This document shows positions 53,792 to 62,464 of a stretch of 64,000 bases of DNA, piece by piece. The position numbers and the translations under genes were made by a program. The DNA comes from Methanolobus psychrophilus R15 (GTDB lineage Archaea > Halobacteriota > Methanosarcinia > Methanosarcinales > Methanosarcinaceae). The notes under the pieces are model-generated. The model was not told where the DNA came from. It worked only from the letters and a program-made list of their open reading frames with translations, and did not search any database. Location of the stretch: assembly GCA_000306725.1 (NCBI GenBank), contig CP003083.1, positions 2,468,042-2,532,041 on the forward strand. The letters run 5' to 3'. The stretch's first letter is position 1; each line of letters starts with the position of its first letter.

Positions 53792-53824
53792 ATTCCTTTA
53801 ATTTTTTATATCCGGGCATTTATC

Positions 53825-54331
53825 ATGGATTTCCTTGAAAAACTGAAGAGCTTTGATATCCCGACATGTCTGAGGGTATGCGCCGGTACGGATGGCTCCG
53901 TGACCTTCCTGCTGGAGATAATGACCAGGCATCCCACAGCGGTTGTGACCGAGTACCAGTACGTTATCCCTGCTGATGAGCGCATGGCGCAGATCTTCGG
54001 GGTAGCTGTGGGCGCGGACATCAATGACCGCGTGGTAACACTCACCTCGGGTGATGTCCCTTATGTGTACGCCCGCTCCCTTTCTCCCCTGGAGAAGATG
54101 CCCGAGGGCGTGCGCTGCGATATGATGAAAGCCGACATCCCGATAGGAAGGATCCTCCGTGACCACAATATAGAAACCCGCAGGGATTTCGAGAGCATCG
54201 ACCTTATCGGGCACGAACCCCTCTTCGATGCCTGCACCGTTCTCTCTCGTTCATACCGCATCGTACACAATAATAGTGTACTTATGTGGATAAACGAGCG
54301 TTTCCCGGTGGACTCCCGCTGGTGCTTATAA
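53825..54331 (+). CDS. DUF98 / chorismate lyase-like protein
   Basis: 168-residue protein of the DUF98 (PF01947) group related to chorismate-pyruvate lyase (UbiC-like fold). Visible are RVVTLTSGDVPYVYARSL (cf. R...A-S), KADIPIGRILRDHNIETRRDF and FPVDSRWCL. In methanogens these genes could provide 4-hydroxybenzoate-type acids, but the substrate is not proven. It ends 82 bases before a tRNA gene. Confidence 0.8.
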   Translation: MDFLEKLKSFDIPTCLRVCAGTDGSVTFLLEIMTRHPTAVVTEYQYVIPADERMAQIFGVAVGADINDRVVTLTSGDVPYVYARSLSPLEKMPEGVRCDMMKADIPIGRILRDHNIETRRDFESIDLIGHEPLFDACTVLSRSYRIVHNNSVLMWINERFPVDSRWCL

Positions 54332-54412
54332 ACCCCCTCCTCTTCCAACCGAAAACTTATTAATCGATTCTGTATATTATGGATTCGCACCCCCAGCACT
54401 CATTCATTCTGC

Positions 54413-54484
54413 GCCTCGATGGCTTAGGGGTATAGCGCGTCCTTGGTAAGGACGAGGTCGCGGGTTCAAATCCCGTTCGAGGCT
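54413..54484 (+). tRNA. tRNA-Thr (GGT anticodon)
   Basis: Acceptor stem GCCTCGA (54413-54419) pairs with TCGAGGC (54477-54483). The D arm is GCTTAGGGGTATAGC, the anticodon stem CGTCC/GGACG with loop TTGGTAA, giving anticodon GGT, and the T arm GCGGG-TTCAAAT-CCCGT. 72 bases, no encoded CCA and no intron. A TATA-like ATTAAT run lies about 50 bases upstream. Confidence 0.95.
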
Positions 54485-54491
54485 TGATATT

Positions 54492-54513
54492 AGGGGTTAA
54501 AAACCCCTTTTCT
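54492..54513 (+). terminator. Terminator after tRNA-Thr
   Basis: Perfect stem AGGGGTT (54492-54498)/AACCCCT (54502-54508) with a three-base loop and a T-run, just after the tRNA. Confidence 0.65.
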
Positions 54514-54621
54514 ATTATATTTTTGTTAGCACTTCCAGCATTGTTTAAAGAAAAGTTATAGAACCTATTTTGAGTTAGTGAAGCCACAAAATATATAGAA
54601 TCGAAACACTTTGCCTCATTT

Positions 54622-55140
54622 ATGAAATACCGGGATGGAGAGTTTGAAGATGAGACTTTTAAAGAACTCGATCTTACGGATGCATCGTTCAGGAACTCGA
54701 AGTTCATTGACTGCAATTTTGAGAACTGCAATCTATCAAACGTGGACCTGAACAATACGAGACTGCAGGATGTCAGATTCAAAAACTGCAAAATAATGGG
54801 CCTGAACTTTTCAAAATGTAACGACTTCCTGCTCACAATAGGATTTGAGGATTCCCTCATATCCTATTCCGTATTCTCAGATATGAATCTGGAAAACACG
54901 AATTTTGCCAATTGCCAGGTATATGATTGCGACTTCGTGAACACTAAGCTCAAAAATGCAAACTTTGAAGAATCCGACCTTAAGAACAGCCTCTTCAGGA
55001 ACACGAACCTTAGCTTCACATCCTTCAGGAATGCTAAGAACTACGATATCGACCCAAACAACAATTTCCTGAAAAAGACAAAATTCTCTATTCCTGAAGT
55101 GATCTCGCTTTTGAGGGTGTTTGATATTGAGATAGAATGA
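54622..55140 (+). CDS. Pentapeptide-repeat protein
   Basis: 172 residues. The core (about 8-140) is a run of A(D/N)LxX-type five-residue units: LDLTDASFRNSKFIDCNFEN, CNLSNVDLNNTRL, MNLENTNFANCQVYDCDFVN. Such repeats fold as a right-handed beta helix; known members protect gyrase or act as scaffolds. A short C-terminal helix follows. AT-rich, downstream of tRNA-Thr, and coupled to the next frame by ATGA. Confidence 0.9.
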   Translation: MKYRDGEFEDETFKELDLTDASFRNSKFIDCNFENCNLSNVDLNNTRLQDVRFKNCKIMGLNFSKCNDFLLTIGFEDSLISYSVFSDMNLENTNFANCQVYDCDFVNTKLKNANFEESDLKNSLFRNTNLSFTSFRNAKNYDIDPNNNFLKKTKFSIPEVISLLRVFDIEIE

Positions 55141-55337
55141 GCACTTTTTGTGTTTTACCTATTATTTTACTTCAAATAAGAGCAGAATTTTTTAATAACA
55201 TAAATAGTGAATACGAAATGTCTTTCAAGCCGATAATATTCACATTTAATTCCATTTCCTCAAAATATTCCGTAAAGTTTATTAGGAAGAAGTTGGAGAG
55301 ATATAAACTACAGGATATTATACTAGAAGTTGCATGA
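55137..55337 (+). CDS. Small hypothetical frame after the pentapeptide gene
   Basis: 66-codon frame starting in an ATGA overlap with the pentapeptide gene and ending nine bases before the DUF1189 gene. It has a short hydrophobic start (CVLPIILLQI) and a basic end (FIRKKLERYKLQDIILEV). No family recognised. Position argues for translation, but AT-rich codons and lack of homology make it uncertain; it could also be a remnant. Confidence 0.35.
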   Translation: MSTFCVLPIILLQIRAEFFNNINSEYEMSFKPIIFTFNSISSKYSVKFIRKKLERYKLQDIILEVA

Positions 55338-55346
55338 GATGAAATA

Positions 55347-56054
55347 ATGAGCAGGATTATTAATTTTATAAATCATATAAAAGAATCTTCAACAAACGTA
55401 GATTCGTATGTCACAAAGAAAAATCTAGCCAGTGCTCTAAAATATTTAACGGTCTTGTTGCTTTTAATAAGTCTCTTAATGACCATTCCAAACATCTATG
55501 ATCTTTTTTCAAGTATCGATACAGAAAAGATTCCGGACTTTGAACTCAAAAATGGAAAGTTAACTGTTTACGCTGAACAACCTTTCTATCTAGATAAAAA
55601 TGTCATTATTGATACCACCGGGAATATTACCAGACCCGTTGTCGACGAAGAAGGATATGGAATACTGATATCTGAAGATGCCTTCATTCTCAAAAGACCG
55701 TTTGATGAAAGAAGAATAGAATTATCAGCAATCGATATAACAAATAAAGAAGAACTTGAAACTCTTATCTACATTTTCCTTCTGATACTTCTTCCAATAA
55801 TCTTCGTCATTATTTTCTTAGCAAATGCCATAGAATACTTATTCTATATATTAATTTTGAGTTTCGTGGGATACGTCTTAATAAGACAAAAAAACAATTT
55901 CAAATCTATTTTTTCGATATGCATCTACTCGTTTACCCCATTTATTGTCTTGTCATATATTGATTTGTTCGTTCATTTTTATATTGGAACGATTGGTCTT
56001 ATATGGAGTTTAATGATTTACAGTCTGGTATTGAAAAAGCATTTCCTCAGTTGA
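55347..56054 (+). CDS. DUF1189 family membrane protein
   Basis: 235 residues. One N-terminal transmembrane helix (about 30-52), a large extracytoplasmic domain (IPDFELKNGKLTVYAEQPFYLD..., about 55-145), and about four C-terminal helices (about 148-230). The DFxLKNGKLTV stretch is the mark of DUF1189, found mainly in Firmicutes and some archaea. The role is not known. A run of AT-rich genes here suggests acquisition. Confidence 0.8.
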   Translation: MSRIINFINHIKESSTNVDSYVTKKNLASALKYLTVLLLLISLLMTIPNIYDLFSSIDTEKIPDFELKNGKLTVYAEQPFYLDKNVIIDTTGNITRPVVDEEGYGILISEDAFILKRPFDERRIELSAIDITNKEELETLIYIFLLILLPIIFVIIFLANAIEYLFYILILSFVGYVLIRQKNNFKSIFSICIYSFTPFIVLSYIDLFVHFYIGTIGLIWSLMIYSLVLKKHFLS

Positions 56055-56108
56055 AATGCTTTTATATGTAACTTTGAGAAACAAGTTGTTGGTAAGAAAG
56101 TGTCGGTT

Positions 56109-56177
56109 ATGGATGAAAAGTTGAAGAGACCGATGTTAACATGGTTACCGTTAGGGAGTATAATATTGGCGGTGTAG
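56109..56177 (+). other. 22-codon frame, possible gene remnant
   Basis: MDEKLKRPMLTWLPLGSIIL followed by two residues and TAG, within the stretch between the DUF1189 gene and the AlkZ-like gene. It reads like the start of a membrane protein but ends at the first arm of a strong inverted repeat. Probably a remnant; no ribosome site of normal quality. Confidence 0.25.
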
Positions 56178-56207
56178 AAAGTCGGGCAATAATCAGACTT
56201 TCTACAC
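56172..56207. repeat. Perfect 12-bp inverted repeat
   Basis: GTGTAGAAAGTC (56172-56183) and GACTTTCTACAC (56196-56207) with a 12-base loop. No T-run follows on the plus strand, so it is not a standard terminator. It could be a protein-binding site, a structured RNA or a remnant end of a mobile element. Lies in the 387-base gap before the AlkZ-like gene. Confidence 0.8.
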
Positions 56208-56363
56208 AAAGCCGGAAAAATCCTCATTAAAACTAAGAGAAATACTTAGATACTAAAATAGATGGTCAAACTTCATCTTGTGAAATCTTTTTCCATTCAT
56301 GAAATCTTCTCTATGAGTGGAATAATCCCCTTCCAGCTCACAAGTACCAATAATCATGCCCCC

Positions 56364-56490
56364 ATCACCAAAATCCGCCTATCGCCTACTTCTCCGGCAC
56401 GGGCAGCACTTCCCGCGCCGCCGCTGCCCTTGAGCGCGAGCTTATCGGGCGTGGTGTCTCTGTGGCAATGTCCGAGATCCGGGCAGAGAA
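56364..56490 (+). pseudogene. Flavodoxin-like gene remnant
   Basis: Plus-strand translation gives ITKIR and, after a two-base shift, IAYFSGTGSTSRAAAALERE... and RGVSVAMSEI, the FMN-phosphate-binding start of a flavodoxin domain (YFSGTGST). Only about 40 codons remain. It is much richer in GC than the surroundings. The 3' part overlaps the reverse strand of the AlkZ-like gene end. Confidence 0.65.
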
Positions 56491-57584
56491 AATGACACCT
56501 TCCCCAATTCAACATCCTTCCCCAGAAAATCCCCATACATTACAGCCGCACTCTTAAGCATCTTCATTATATCCTCATCCGGTGACTGGAAGAATTGCGG
56601 CTCGATCGCCACCTTATCTTTCTTCACAGTACGTTTCCATATCCCTGCCGCCTTGCCGTTTACCAGAATAACCGGCCTGAACATACCGTTATTGGAGATG
56701 GCTTTGGTGTGATCTTCTGAGGGGAGAAAAGCACTCCTGTCTCTGTAACTGATGATAAGTTCGTCAAATGCAGGCAACAGATGGACCGTATTTTCAATAT
56801 TCTCTGTTTCATGTTCCGGTCTCGGGAACCAGTATGTATGTGAACCTGCTTTTTCAGAAACAAAGTCCGCTCCAAGTGATTCAAGGGCAGGCCTGGCTTC
56901 TGTAACAGACAGGCCGGACCACCAGGCAAAATCCTGCAGGGTGGCGGGGCCGTGGCTCGTGAAATACCGGGAGGCGAGTTTTAGTACCGCTTCAGCTCGG
57001 GATATTGGTTCTGTTTCCGGGACCCTTTCGCTGAGCAGGGCGTATGTGATCTTTTTGCCTCGCCTGGGGCCATTGCATATTATTCCGTCCAGCTCGGCCT
57101 GCATCAGGATGTGACTTAACCGGGAACCTTCTGTGGTTGTTTTTGCATTTGCGATCTCACCTGCCAGTTCAACTTCCAGTTCCTCGCGGGTCAGATATCT
57201 ACCTCCGAACAATGCATTTTCCAGAATGTCATTGCATTTGGCAAAGATATCATCTGTCAGTCCCAGTTGCTTATTCCTTGATCTCATCGAGGCTTTGATA
57301 TGCGGGGCTGTTAATCCGAGCATCCAATAAATATCATCGGCAGAGACTAAATGCCATGTCGGTCTTAGCAGGTGCGTCCTGATCACATCGCCTTTATCGA
57401 TGGATTCTTCCACAATTCTGTCAGTTGAGCCTGGTAACCTGATTCCCACAGCCCATTTTGCCATATTGTAATCCTGAGCCTGGATGGCGCCCATCCAGGC
57501 AACAATTTCTTTAGCTGTTTTGAAATTCTCATATGAGATATGATGGTTACTGAGCCTGAGCTGCACTAGCTTGTCGGAGTTCAT
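56442..57584 (-). CDS. AlkZ-like winged-helix DNA glycosylase
   Basis: 380 residues of the HTH_42/AlkZ family. The catalytic QxQ motif is GAIQAQDYNMAKWAVG (about residue 33), followed by RTHLLRPTWHLV and tandem winged-helix domains. AlkZ enzymes unhook DNA cross-links or alkylated bases. The last about 14 residues (SRTLPQRHHAR) are encoded by the antisense of the flavodoxin remnant, so the C-terminus seems altered by the rearrangement. The catalytic part appears intact. Confidence 0.82.
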   Translation of the reverse strand: MNSDKLVQLRLSNHHISYENFKTAKEIVAWMGAIQAQDYNMAKWAVGIRLPGSTDRIVEESIDKGDVIRTHLLRPTWHLVSADDIYWMLGLTAPHIKASMRSRNKQLGLTDDIFAKCNDILENALFGGRYLTREELEVELAGEIANAKTTTEGSRLSHILMQAELDGIICNGPRRGKKITYALLSERVPETEPISRAEAVLKLASRYFTSHGPATLQDFAWWSGLSVTEARPALESLGADFVSEKAGSHTYWFPRPEHETENIENTVHLLPAFDELIISYRDRSAFLPSEDHTKAISNNGMFRPVILVNGKAAGIWKRTVKKDKVAIEPQFFQSPDEDIMKMLKSAAVMYGDFLGKDVELGKVSFSLPGSRTLPQRHHAR

Positions 57585-57770
57585 GTAGATCCTTTTATTA
57601 GTATGGATGGTCTGATTTTAAGATAGTTTCGTTCATGTTATTCAACCCCTTTGTCGCATAATCCCTCTGTCACATAGTTGTTACTGCTTTTTTTCATTGC
57701 TTCAAGAGGAGATTCATTTTTAATCGCGGGCCAAAAAGAGATTAATATATATCTCATATAGTTTTCATTA

Positions 57771-57808
57771 TAATTAATTGAGAACACACTAATTAATTGA
57801 GGACACAC
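57771..57808 (+). repeat. Tandem 19-bp leader duplication before the DJ-1 gene
   Basis: TAATTAATTGAGAACACAC (57771-57789) is followed directly by the same 19-mer with one change (GAGG for GAGA; 57790-57808), ending at the ATG. Only the second copy has a good GAGG ribosome site. A TATA run (TAATATATAT, about 57743-57752) lies upstream. Confidence 0.75.
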
Positions 57809-58438
57809 ATGACCAAGATCGCCTATCTCTACGTTTTCGACACCATGGCTGACTGGGAGCCTGGTTTTCTGATAGCTGAACTGAACTCCGGTCGCTACTT
57901 CAGGAAGGATGCTGAAAAGTATATCGTCAGGACAGTGGGCCTCACAAAAGAGCCTGTTGTCACCATGGGCGGTGTGCGTATACTGCCGGATGTCAGCTTA
58001 GAGGAGTGCAACGCTGCAGATGCGGGAGTGCTGATTCTCTCGGGCGGTGATACATGGCTTGAGGATATTCACGTACCCATGATGGAAAAAGTAAAGGAGT
58101 TCCTGGAAGGAGGGGTTGTTGTGGCGGCTATTTGCGGCGCAACTCTGGGACTGGCAAAGGCGGGACTGCTGGACAACAGGCCTCACACCAGCAACGACCT
58201 TGGATATCTGAGGGCAGTCATTCCAGCTTATACAGGGAAGGCATTCTATAGACCGGAAACAGCCGTCACAGACGGTAAGCTCATTACCGCCTCGGGTGTT
58301 GCTCCAATTGATTTTGCCCGTGAGGTGCTCAGAGAGCTTAAAGTATTCTCGGCTGAGACACTTGAAGCCTGGTATCAGTTGTATGTAACGCATGAAGCGC
58401 AGTACTTCTATGCGCTGATGGAATCACTGGGTAATTGA
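57809..58438 (+). CDS. DJ-1/PfpI family protein
   Basis: 209 residues with a class I glutamine-amidotransferase-like fold. The nucleophile elbow is VVAAICGATLGLAKAGLL (about residue 107); YLYVFDTMADWEPGF starts the protein with the conserved acidic residue, and SGGDTWLED precedes the elbow. Family members include glyoxalase III, deglycase and cysteine proteases; this branch is uncharacterised. The ATG at 57809 has GAGG six bases before it; the TTG at 57797 is less likely. Confidence 0.88.
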   Translation: MTKIAYLYVFDTMADWEPGFLIAELNSGRYFRKDAEKYIVRTVGLTKEPVVTMGGVRILPDVSLEECNAADAGVLILSGGDTWLEDIHVPMMEKVKEFLEGGVVVAAICGATLGLAKAGLLDNRPHTSNDLGYLRAVIPAYTGKAFYRPETAVTDGKLITASGVAPIDFAREVLRELKVFSAETLEAWYQLYVTHEAQYFYALMESLGN

Positions 58439-58474
58439 TCATTTATGCACAGGTTTCTTGACGCTTCTTTTTAT

Positions 58475-58508
58475 CGCTCTATGAATATTGGAGCGTACTG
58501 TCTTTCTT
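58475..58508 (+). terminator. Possible terminator after the DJ-1 gene
   Basis: CGCTC (58475-58479) pairs with GAGCG (58491-58495) around 11 bases, followed by a T-rich CTTTCTTTTC stretch. Weak stem, so low confidence. Confidence 0.35.
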
Positions 58509-58723
58509 TTCAATGTATGTATTAGTACTCTATTGCTCAATAAGAGCATATTTATATATGTGTGAATATATTATTTATTCTGGATCTATTTATGAAGGAA
58601 TGCTTTAGGGTTTCCTTCGGCTCCTGTTTTATATGCAATGTGCTATTGTGGAAAAGGAAGCTTCACTGGATTATATATCAACAGAATCATCATTATTCGC
58701 AAAACAGGGACTTGAGATATCTC

Positions 58724-60973
58724 ATGACTAAAAAACAACTTCGACTGGATGAGAATAATTATATGTACCGGTCTTTTTTCAAGGAGAGTGGCGAAGTCAT
58801 CCTTCTTATTGACTCTGAAACTTCTTACATTATCGATGCAAATAAAGCTGCATGCAAGTATTATGGATGGACGCTTGAAGAGATAAGCTCCAGGAAAATT
58901 ACTCATATAATTGCTCTGTCAGACGAAGAGGTCAAGGCTGGCATGCAGGGAGCCGTGGAAGATAAGAGAAATTGCTTTTTCAGCAGGCATCGTATTGCGA
59001 ATGGCCAGCTCCGGGATGTTGAAGTTTACAGCGGTCCTATTGCAATCTATTCTCAGCAATTGCTCTATTACATAGTTCACGATATCACTGAGCGCAAACT
59101 GGCAGATGATGAACTGCTAAGGAAAGGAATGCAGCTTCATACTGCGCAGAAAATAGCACATATCGGAAGCTGGGAATTTGACCTTGGTTCCGGTAAAGTG
59201 GATGCTTCAGAAGAGGCACGGAATATCTACGGACTTGATGGCGGACAACTTACAATTGAGCAAATACAAAAAGTGCCACTGCCAAAATACCGACCGATGC
59301 TGGACAAAGCACTGAATGATCTTGTAGAGAGAAACGTGCCATATGATGTCCGATTCCGGATAATGAGGCAAAAAGGCGGCGATATCCGCATTATACACTC
59401 AATGGCTGAATACTATGCTGAAAAAAATGTAGTCATAGGAATGATCCAGGACATTACCGAAAGTAAGCACGCGAAGAGCAAATTGAGGGAAAGCAAGTCG
59501 CTCCTGAATGAAGTTGGCAGGATTGCCAAAGTAGGTGGTTGGGAATTTGACGTATCAACTGGTGAATACACATGGACCCCTGAAGTTGCAAGGATATATG
59601 ATACAGAGACAAGCAACCCTGCCAGTCTTGAATTTGTATTGGGACTCTATTCTCCAGGCTCAAAAGAGCTTATCGAAAAAGCTCTTCAAAATGCTGTGGA
59701 AAAAGGAGAATCACATGATCTGGAACTGGAATTGTTCTCAGTTCTGGGAAATCATAAATGGGTCCGGTCCATAGGTCATCCTAAAACAAATGATGGTAAG
59801 GTCGTAAAGGTAACAGGTACTTTGCAGGATATCACAGAGCGCAAGATGGCCGAAATCAAGGTTGCTGAAGAGAACTTATGGAGACGTATCCTCATGGAGC
59901 AGTCCAGGGATGGGATTGTTGTCATCGATCAGGATGGCAAGGTCTTTGAAGCGAATCCGCGTTATGCTGAAATGCTAGGTTACTCACACGAAGAAGTGCA
60001 GTCCCTGTACATGTGGGACTGGGATATTCACTACACCCGTGAGCAACTGCTCGAAATGCTTCGGAACGCTGACAGTAAAGGAATCCTCCATGAAACACGC
60101 CAGCGCCGCAAGGATGGAACTCTCATTGATGTGGAGATAAATGCAAACGCAGCCCTATTTGGAGGGAGGAAACTGAGTTTTTGCGTGTGCCGGGATATTA
60201 CTGAGCGTAAAAAGGCTGAAGAAGAATTGCTGAATGCTAAATTATCGGCTGAAACCGCTAACAAGAGTAAAGATGAGTTTCTGGCCACCATGAGCCATGA
60301 GCTCAGGACCCCGCTTAACTCGATCATAGGCTTTTCCGATATATTGCTAAGTGGGAATTATGGGGACCTGAATGAAAAACAGGCAACTTATATAGATTAT
60401 ATTCTGCAGGGTGGCAGGCACCTGTTACATCTGATTAATGATATCCTTGATCTTTCTAAGGTTGAAGCCGGTAAGATGGATCTTGACTATGAACTTTTCT
60501 ATGTTGCGGATGTAATTGAAGAAATCGGGGTATTGATCTCTCCTCTTGCAATAAAGAAAGGTATACATCTGGCATCCAGGGTCGATCCTCAGGTAGGGGT
60601 GGTCGATGCTGATAAAACCAAATTCAAACAGATCCTTTACAATCTTGCAAGCAATGCTATTAAGTTCACTCCGGAAAAAGGCCATGTGACAATCGAAGCA
60701 AAGCTCTCGGTCAATCTACTCCAGATCTCTGTAACAGACACAGGTATGGGTATTGCCCAGGGTGATATGGAAAAACTCTTCCAGCCATTCAAACAGCTAA
60801 ATCCATATCTTACCCGTGAACATGAAGGGACCGGACTGGGTCTTGCTCTGGTCAAGAGTTTTATTGAGATGCACGGCGGTAAGATCCGGGTTGAAAGTAA
60901 GCCAGGAGAAGGCAGTATTTTTACATTTGTCATTCCACTCGAACAGAATAATCAGGAAGAAAGCAATAAGTGA
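58724..60973 (+). CDS. Cytoplasmic four-PAS histidine kinase
   Basis: 749 residues from the ATG at 58724; the frame runs 54 codons further upstream but that part is Cys/Trp-rich and without a ribosome site. Four PAS domains (about 14-118, 135-245, 255-370, 384-500), each ending with ...DITERK/DITESK, are followed by HisKA (phospho-H524 in TMSHELRTPLNSIIGFSD) and HATPase_c (N-box about 636, ASNAIKFTPEKG; then TDTGMGI; GTGLGLALVKSFIEMHGG). No transmembrane helix is present, so it senses an internal signal such as redox state or a ligand. No response regulator is adjacent. Confidence 0.92.
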   Translation: MTKKQLRLDENNYMYRSFFKESGEVILLIDSETSYIIDANKAACKYYGWTLEEISSRKITHIIALSDEEVKAGMQGAVEDKRNCFFSRHRIANGQLRDVEVYSGPIAIYSQQLLYYIVHDITERKLADDELLRKGMQLHTAQKIAHIGSWEFDLGSGKVDASEEARNIYGLDGGQLTIEQIQKVPLPKYRPMLDKALNDLVERNVPYDVRFRIMRQKGGDIRIIHSMAEYYAEKNVVIGMIQDITESKHAKSKLRESKSLLNEVGRIAKVGGWEFDVSTGEYTWTPEVARIYDTETSNPASLEFVLGLYSPGSKELIEKALQNAVEKGESHDLELELFSVLGNHKWVRSIGHPKTNDGKVVKVTGTLQDITERKMAEIKVAEENLWRRILMEQSRDGIVVIDQDGKVFEANPRYAEMLGYSHEEVQSLYMWDWDIHYTREQLLEMLRNADSKGILHETRQRRKDGTLIDVEINANAALFGGRKLSFCVCRDITERKKAEEELLNAKLSAETANKSKDEFLATMSHELRTPLNSIIGFSDILLSGNYGDLNEKQATYIDYILQGGRHLLHLINDILDLSKVEAGKMDLDYELFYVADVIEEIGVLISPLAIKKGIHLASRVDPQVGVVDADKTKFKQILYNLASNAIKFTPEKGHVTIEAKLSVNLLQISVTDTGMGIAQGDMEKLFQPFKQLNPYLTREHEGTGLGLALVKSFIEMHGGKIRVESKPGEGSIFTFVIPLEQNNQEESNK

Positions 60974-61109
60974 GTTGCTCCTCGTCTCATTCAGGGTGCC
61001 AGGAAGTTAACATCGTTTGGGATCATGGTGGTTGGCAGGGGCTGCTTTTGCTCATCCAGACAAGCTATAAATCAGGAGTCCCAATATAACATTGTAATTA
61101 CCTGCAAGA

Positions 61110-62135
61110 ATGATTCAACATGACCACACGCTTCTGGAAGTCATTCTCCCGGCTGATAAAAAAGAAGGGGTGGAACAGCTACTTGAGGAGAGAAGTTATA
61201 TCGATGTCTGGTACCTGGGGTTGTCTGACGGGAATATCCTTATCAGGATACTTTCGTTCTCAGATGACATCGGAGATATCCTTGATGCACTCACCAACCG
61301 TTTTTCTGAAGAGGAATTTTTCAGGATTATGATTCATGTTATAGATGCCACCATACCTCACTCTGAAGAGTCCAATGGTAAAAATGTGGGTAAGGGAGAG
61401 AAAGAAAATGATGGTGAAAAAAAGATCACTTATGGAAAGGTCACTCGTGAAGAGCTTTATGAGAAAGCCATCGAGAACGTAAAGCTCACAAGAGACTACT
61501 TTGCAATGATCATCCTTTCTTCTATAGTAGCTGTGATAGGGGTACTGTACGACAGTACCGCGATAATCATCGGAGCAATGGTCATCGCCCCGATGCTCGG
61601 GCCAAATATCGCCTTATCATTGTCTGCTACTCTGGGCGATCTGCAGCTTGCCATTAAGGCGATAAGAAGCATTGCTATTGGTATAGGTGTAGCATTGCTG
61701 ATATCTGTCATTGTGGGTTATTTTGTCCCTTTCGATCCATCTATGAATGAGATAGCCACACGGACAGACGTTGGCTACGGGTACATTATACTGGGTCTTG
61801 CCGCCGGTGGAGCCGGTGTGCTTGCTATAACAACGGGGATTTCGGCCGCTATCGTAGGGGTTATGGTTGCAGTTGCCCTACTCCCTCCTTTAGTTGTATT
61901 CGGCCTGCTCCTGGGTGCTGGTCATAATGCGCCTGCTTTTGGGGCACTTCTGTTGTTCCTTATTAATCTTACTGCAGTGAATCTTGCTGGTGTTATCACC
62001 TTTTCGGCACAGGGTGTAAGGCCCGGCAACTGGTCGGAAATAGACGGTGCAAAAAAGGTAATCAACTATGCATTGTCTATTTGGGTAATCCTTCTTATGA
62101 TAATGGTACTGTTGATATACATTTCACAGGGATGA
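61110..62135 (+). CDS. DUF389 (TIGR00341) membrane protein
   Basis: 341 residues. N-terminal ferredoxin-like domain (about 5-80), a charged linker (about 85-115), then about six transmembrane helices (about 128-340), with IIIGAMVIAPMLGPNIALSLSATLGD and a GAGVLAITTGISAAIVGVMVAVALLP-like glycine-rich helix. Belongs to the DUF389 group, widespread in archaea and cyanobacteria; some relatives are linked to transport, but function is open. There is no clear ribosome site. Confidence 0.88.
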   Translation: MIQHDHTLLEVILPADKKEGVEQLLEERSYIDVWYLGLSDGNILIRILSFSDDIGDILDALTNRFSEEEFFRIMIHVIDATIPHSEESNGKNVGKGEKENDGEKKITYGKVTREELYEKAIENVKLTRDYFAMIILSSIVAVIGVLYDSTAIIIGAMVIAPMLGPNIALSLSATLGDLQLAIKAIRSIAIGIGVALLISVIVGYFVPFDPSMNEIATRTDVGYGYIILGLAAGGAGVLAITTGISAAIVGVMVAVALLPPLVVFGLLLGAGHNAPAFGALLLFLINLTAVNLAGVITFSAQGVRPGNWSEIDGAKKVINYALSIWVILLMIMVLLIYISQG

Positions 62136-62464
62136 ATGCAGGAATGCAACTTGCATGTGCTTTCTCTTAATCTTGTTCAAGACACGGATTTACACAGATG
62201 AACACGGATTTTGAAATTGGGGCGTTACTATATATAGACTGGTACCCCTGACTGTTTCAGAGATTCCTTTTCTGACCATGATGATATTCAGACCGTGAAT
62301 GCCATCTCTACAGATACTTTGAGCTTGCAGTCACTAGAATCTTTTGATAACTTTTGTTAACACCCAATTGAGTTTTCTGATCGCAGGCCTTGCAAATTAT
62401 CTATCTATAGGAAAAGAACAGGTTCCTGCTAAGTTTTACAGGTAGCCTATAGACAAAGGGATAT
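62136..62464. other. Intergenic region with 10-bp tandem repeats
   Basis: 329 bases without a gene. Three 10-bp units stand in tandem: ACACGGATTT (62182-62191), ACACAGATGA (62192-62201) and ACACGGATTT (62202-62211). The rest has no promoter or RNA that could be recognised. The repeat could come from replication slippage or be a widespread genomic short repeat. Confidence 0.55.

Noticed and set aside
62182-62211. 10-bp repeats as CRISPR or attachment site
   Set aside because: The units are directly adjacent without spacers and too short; no integrase lies next to them.
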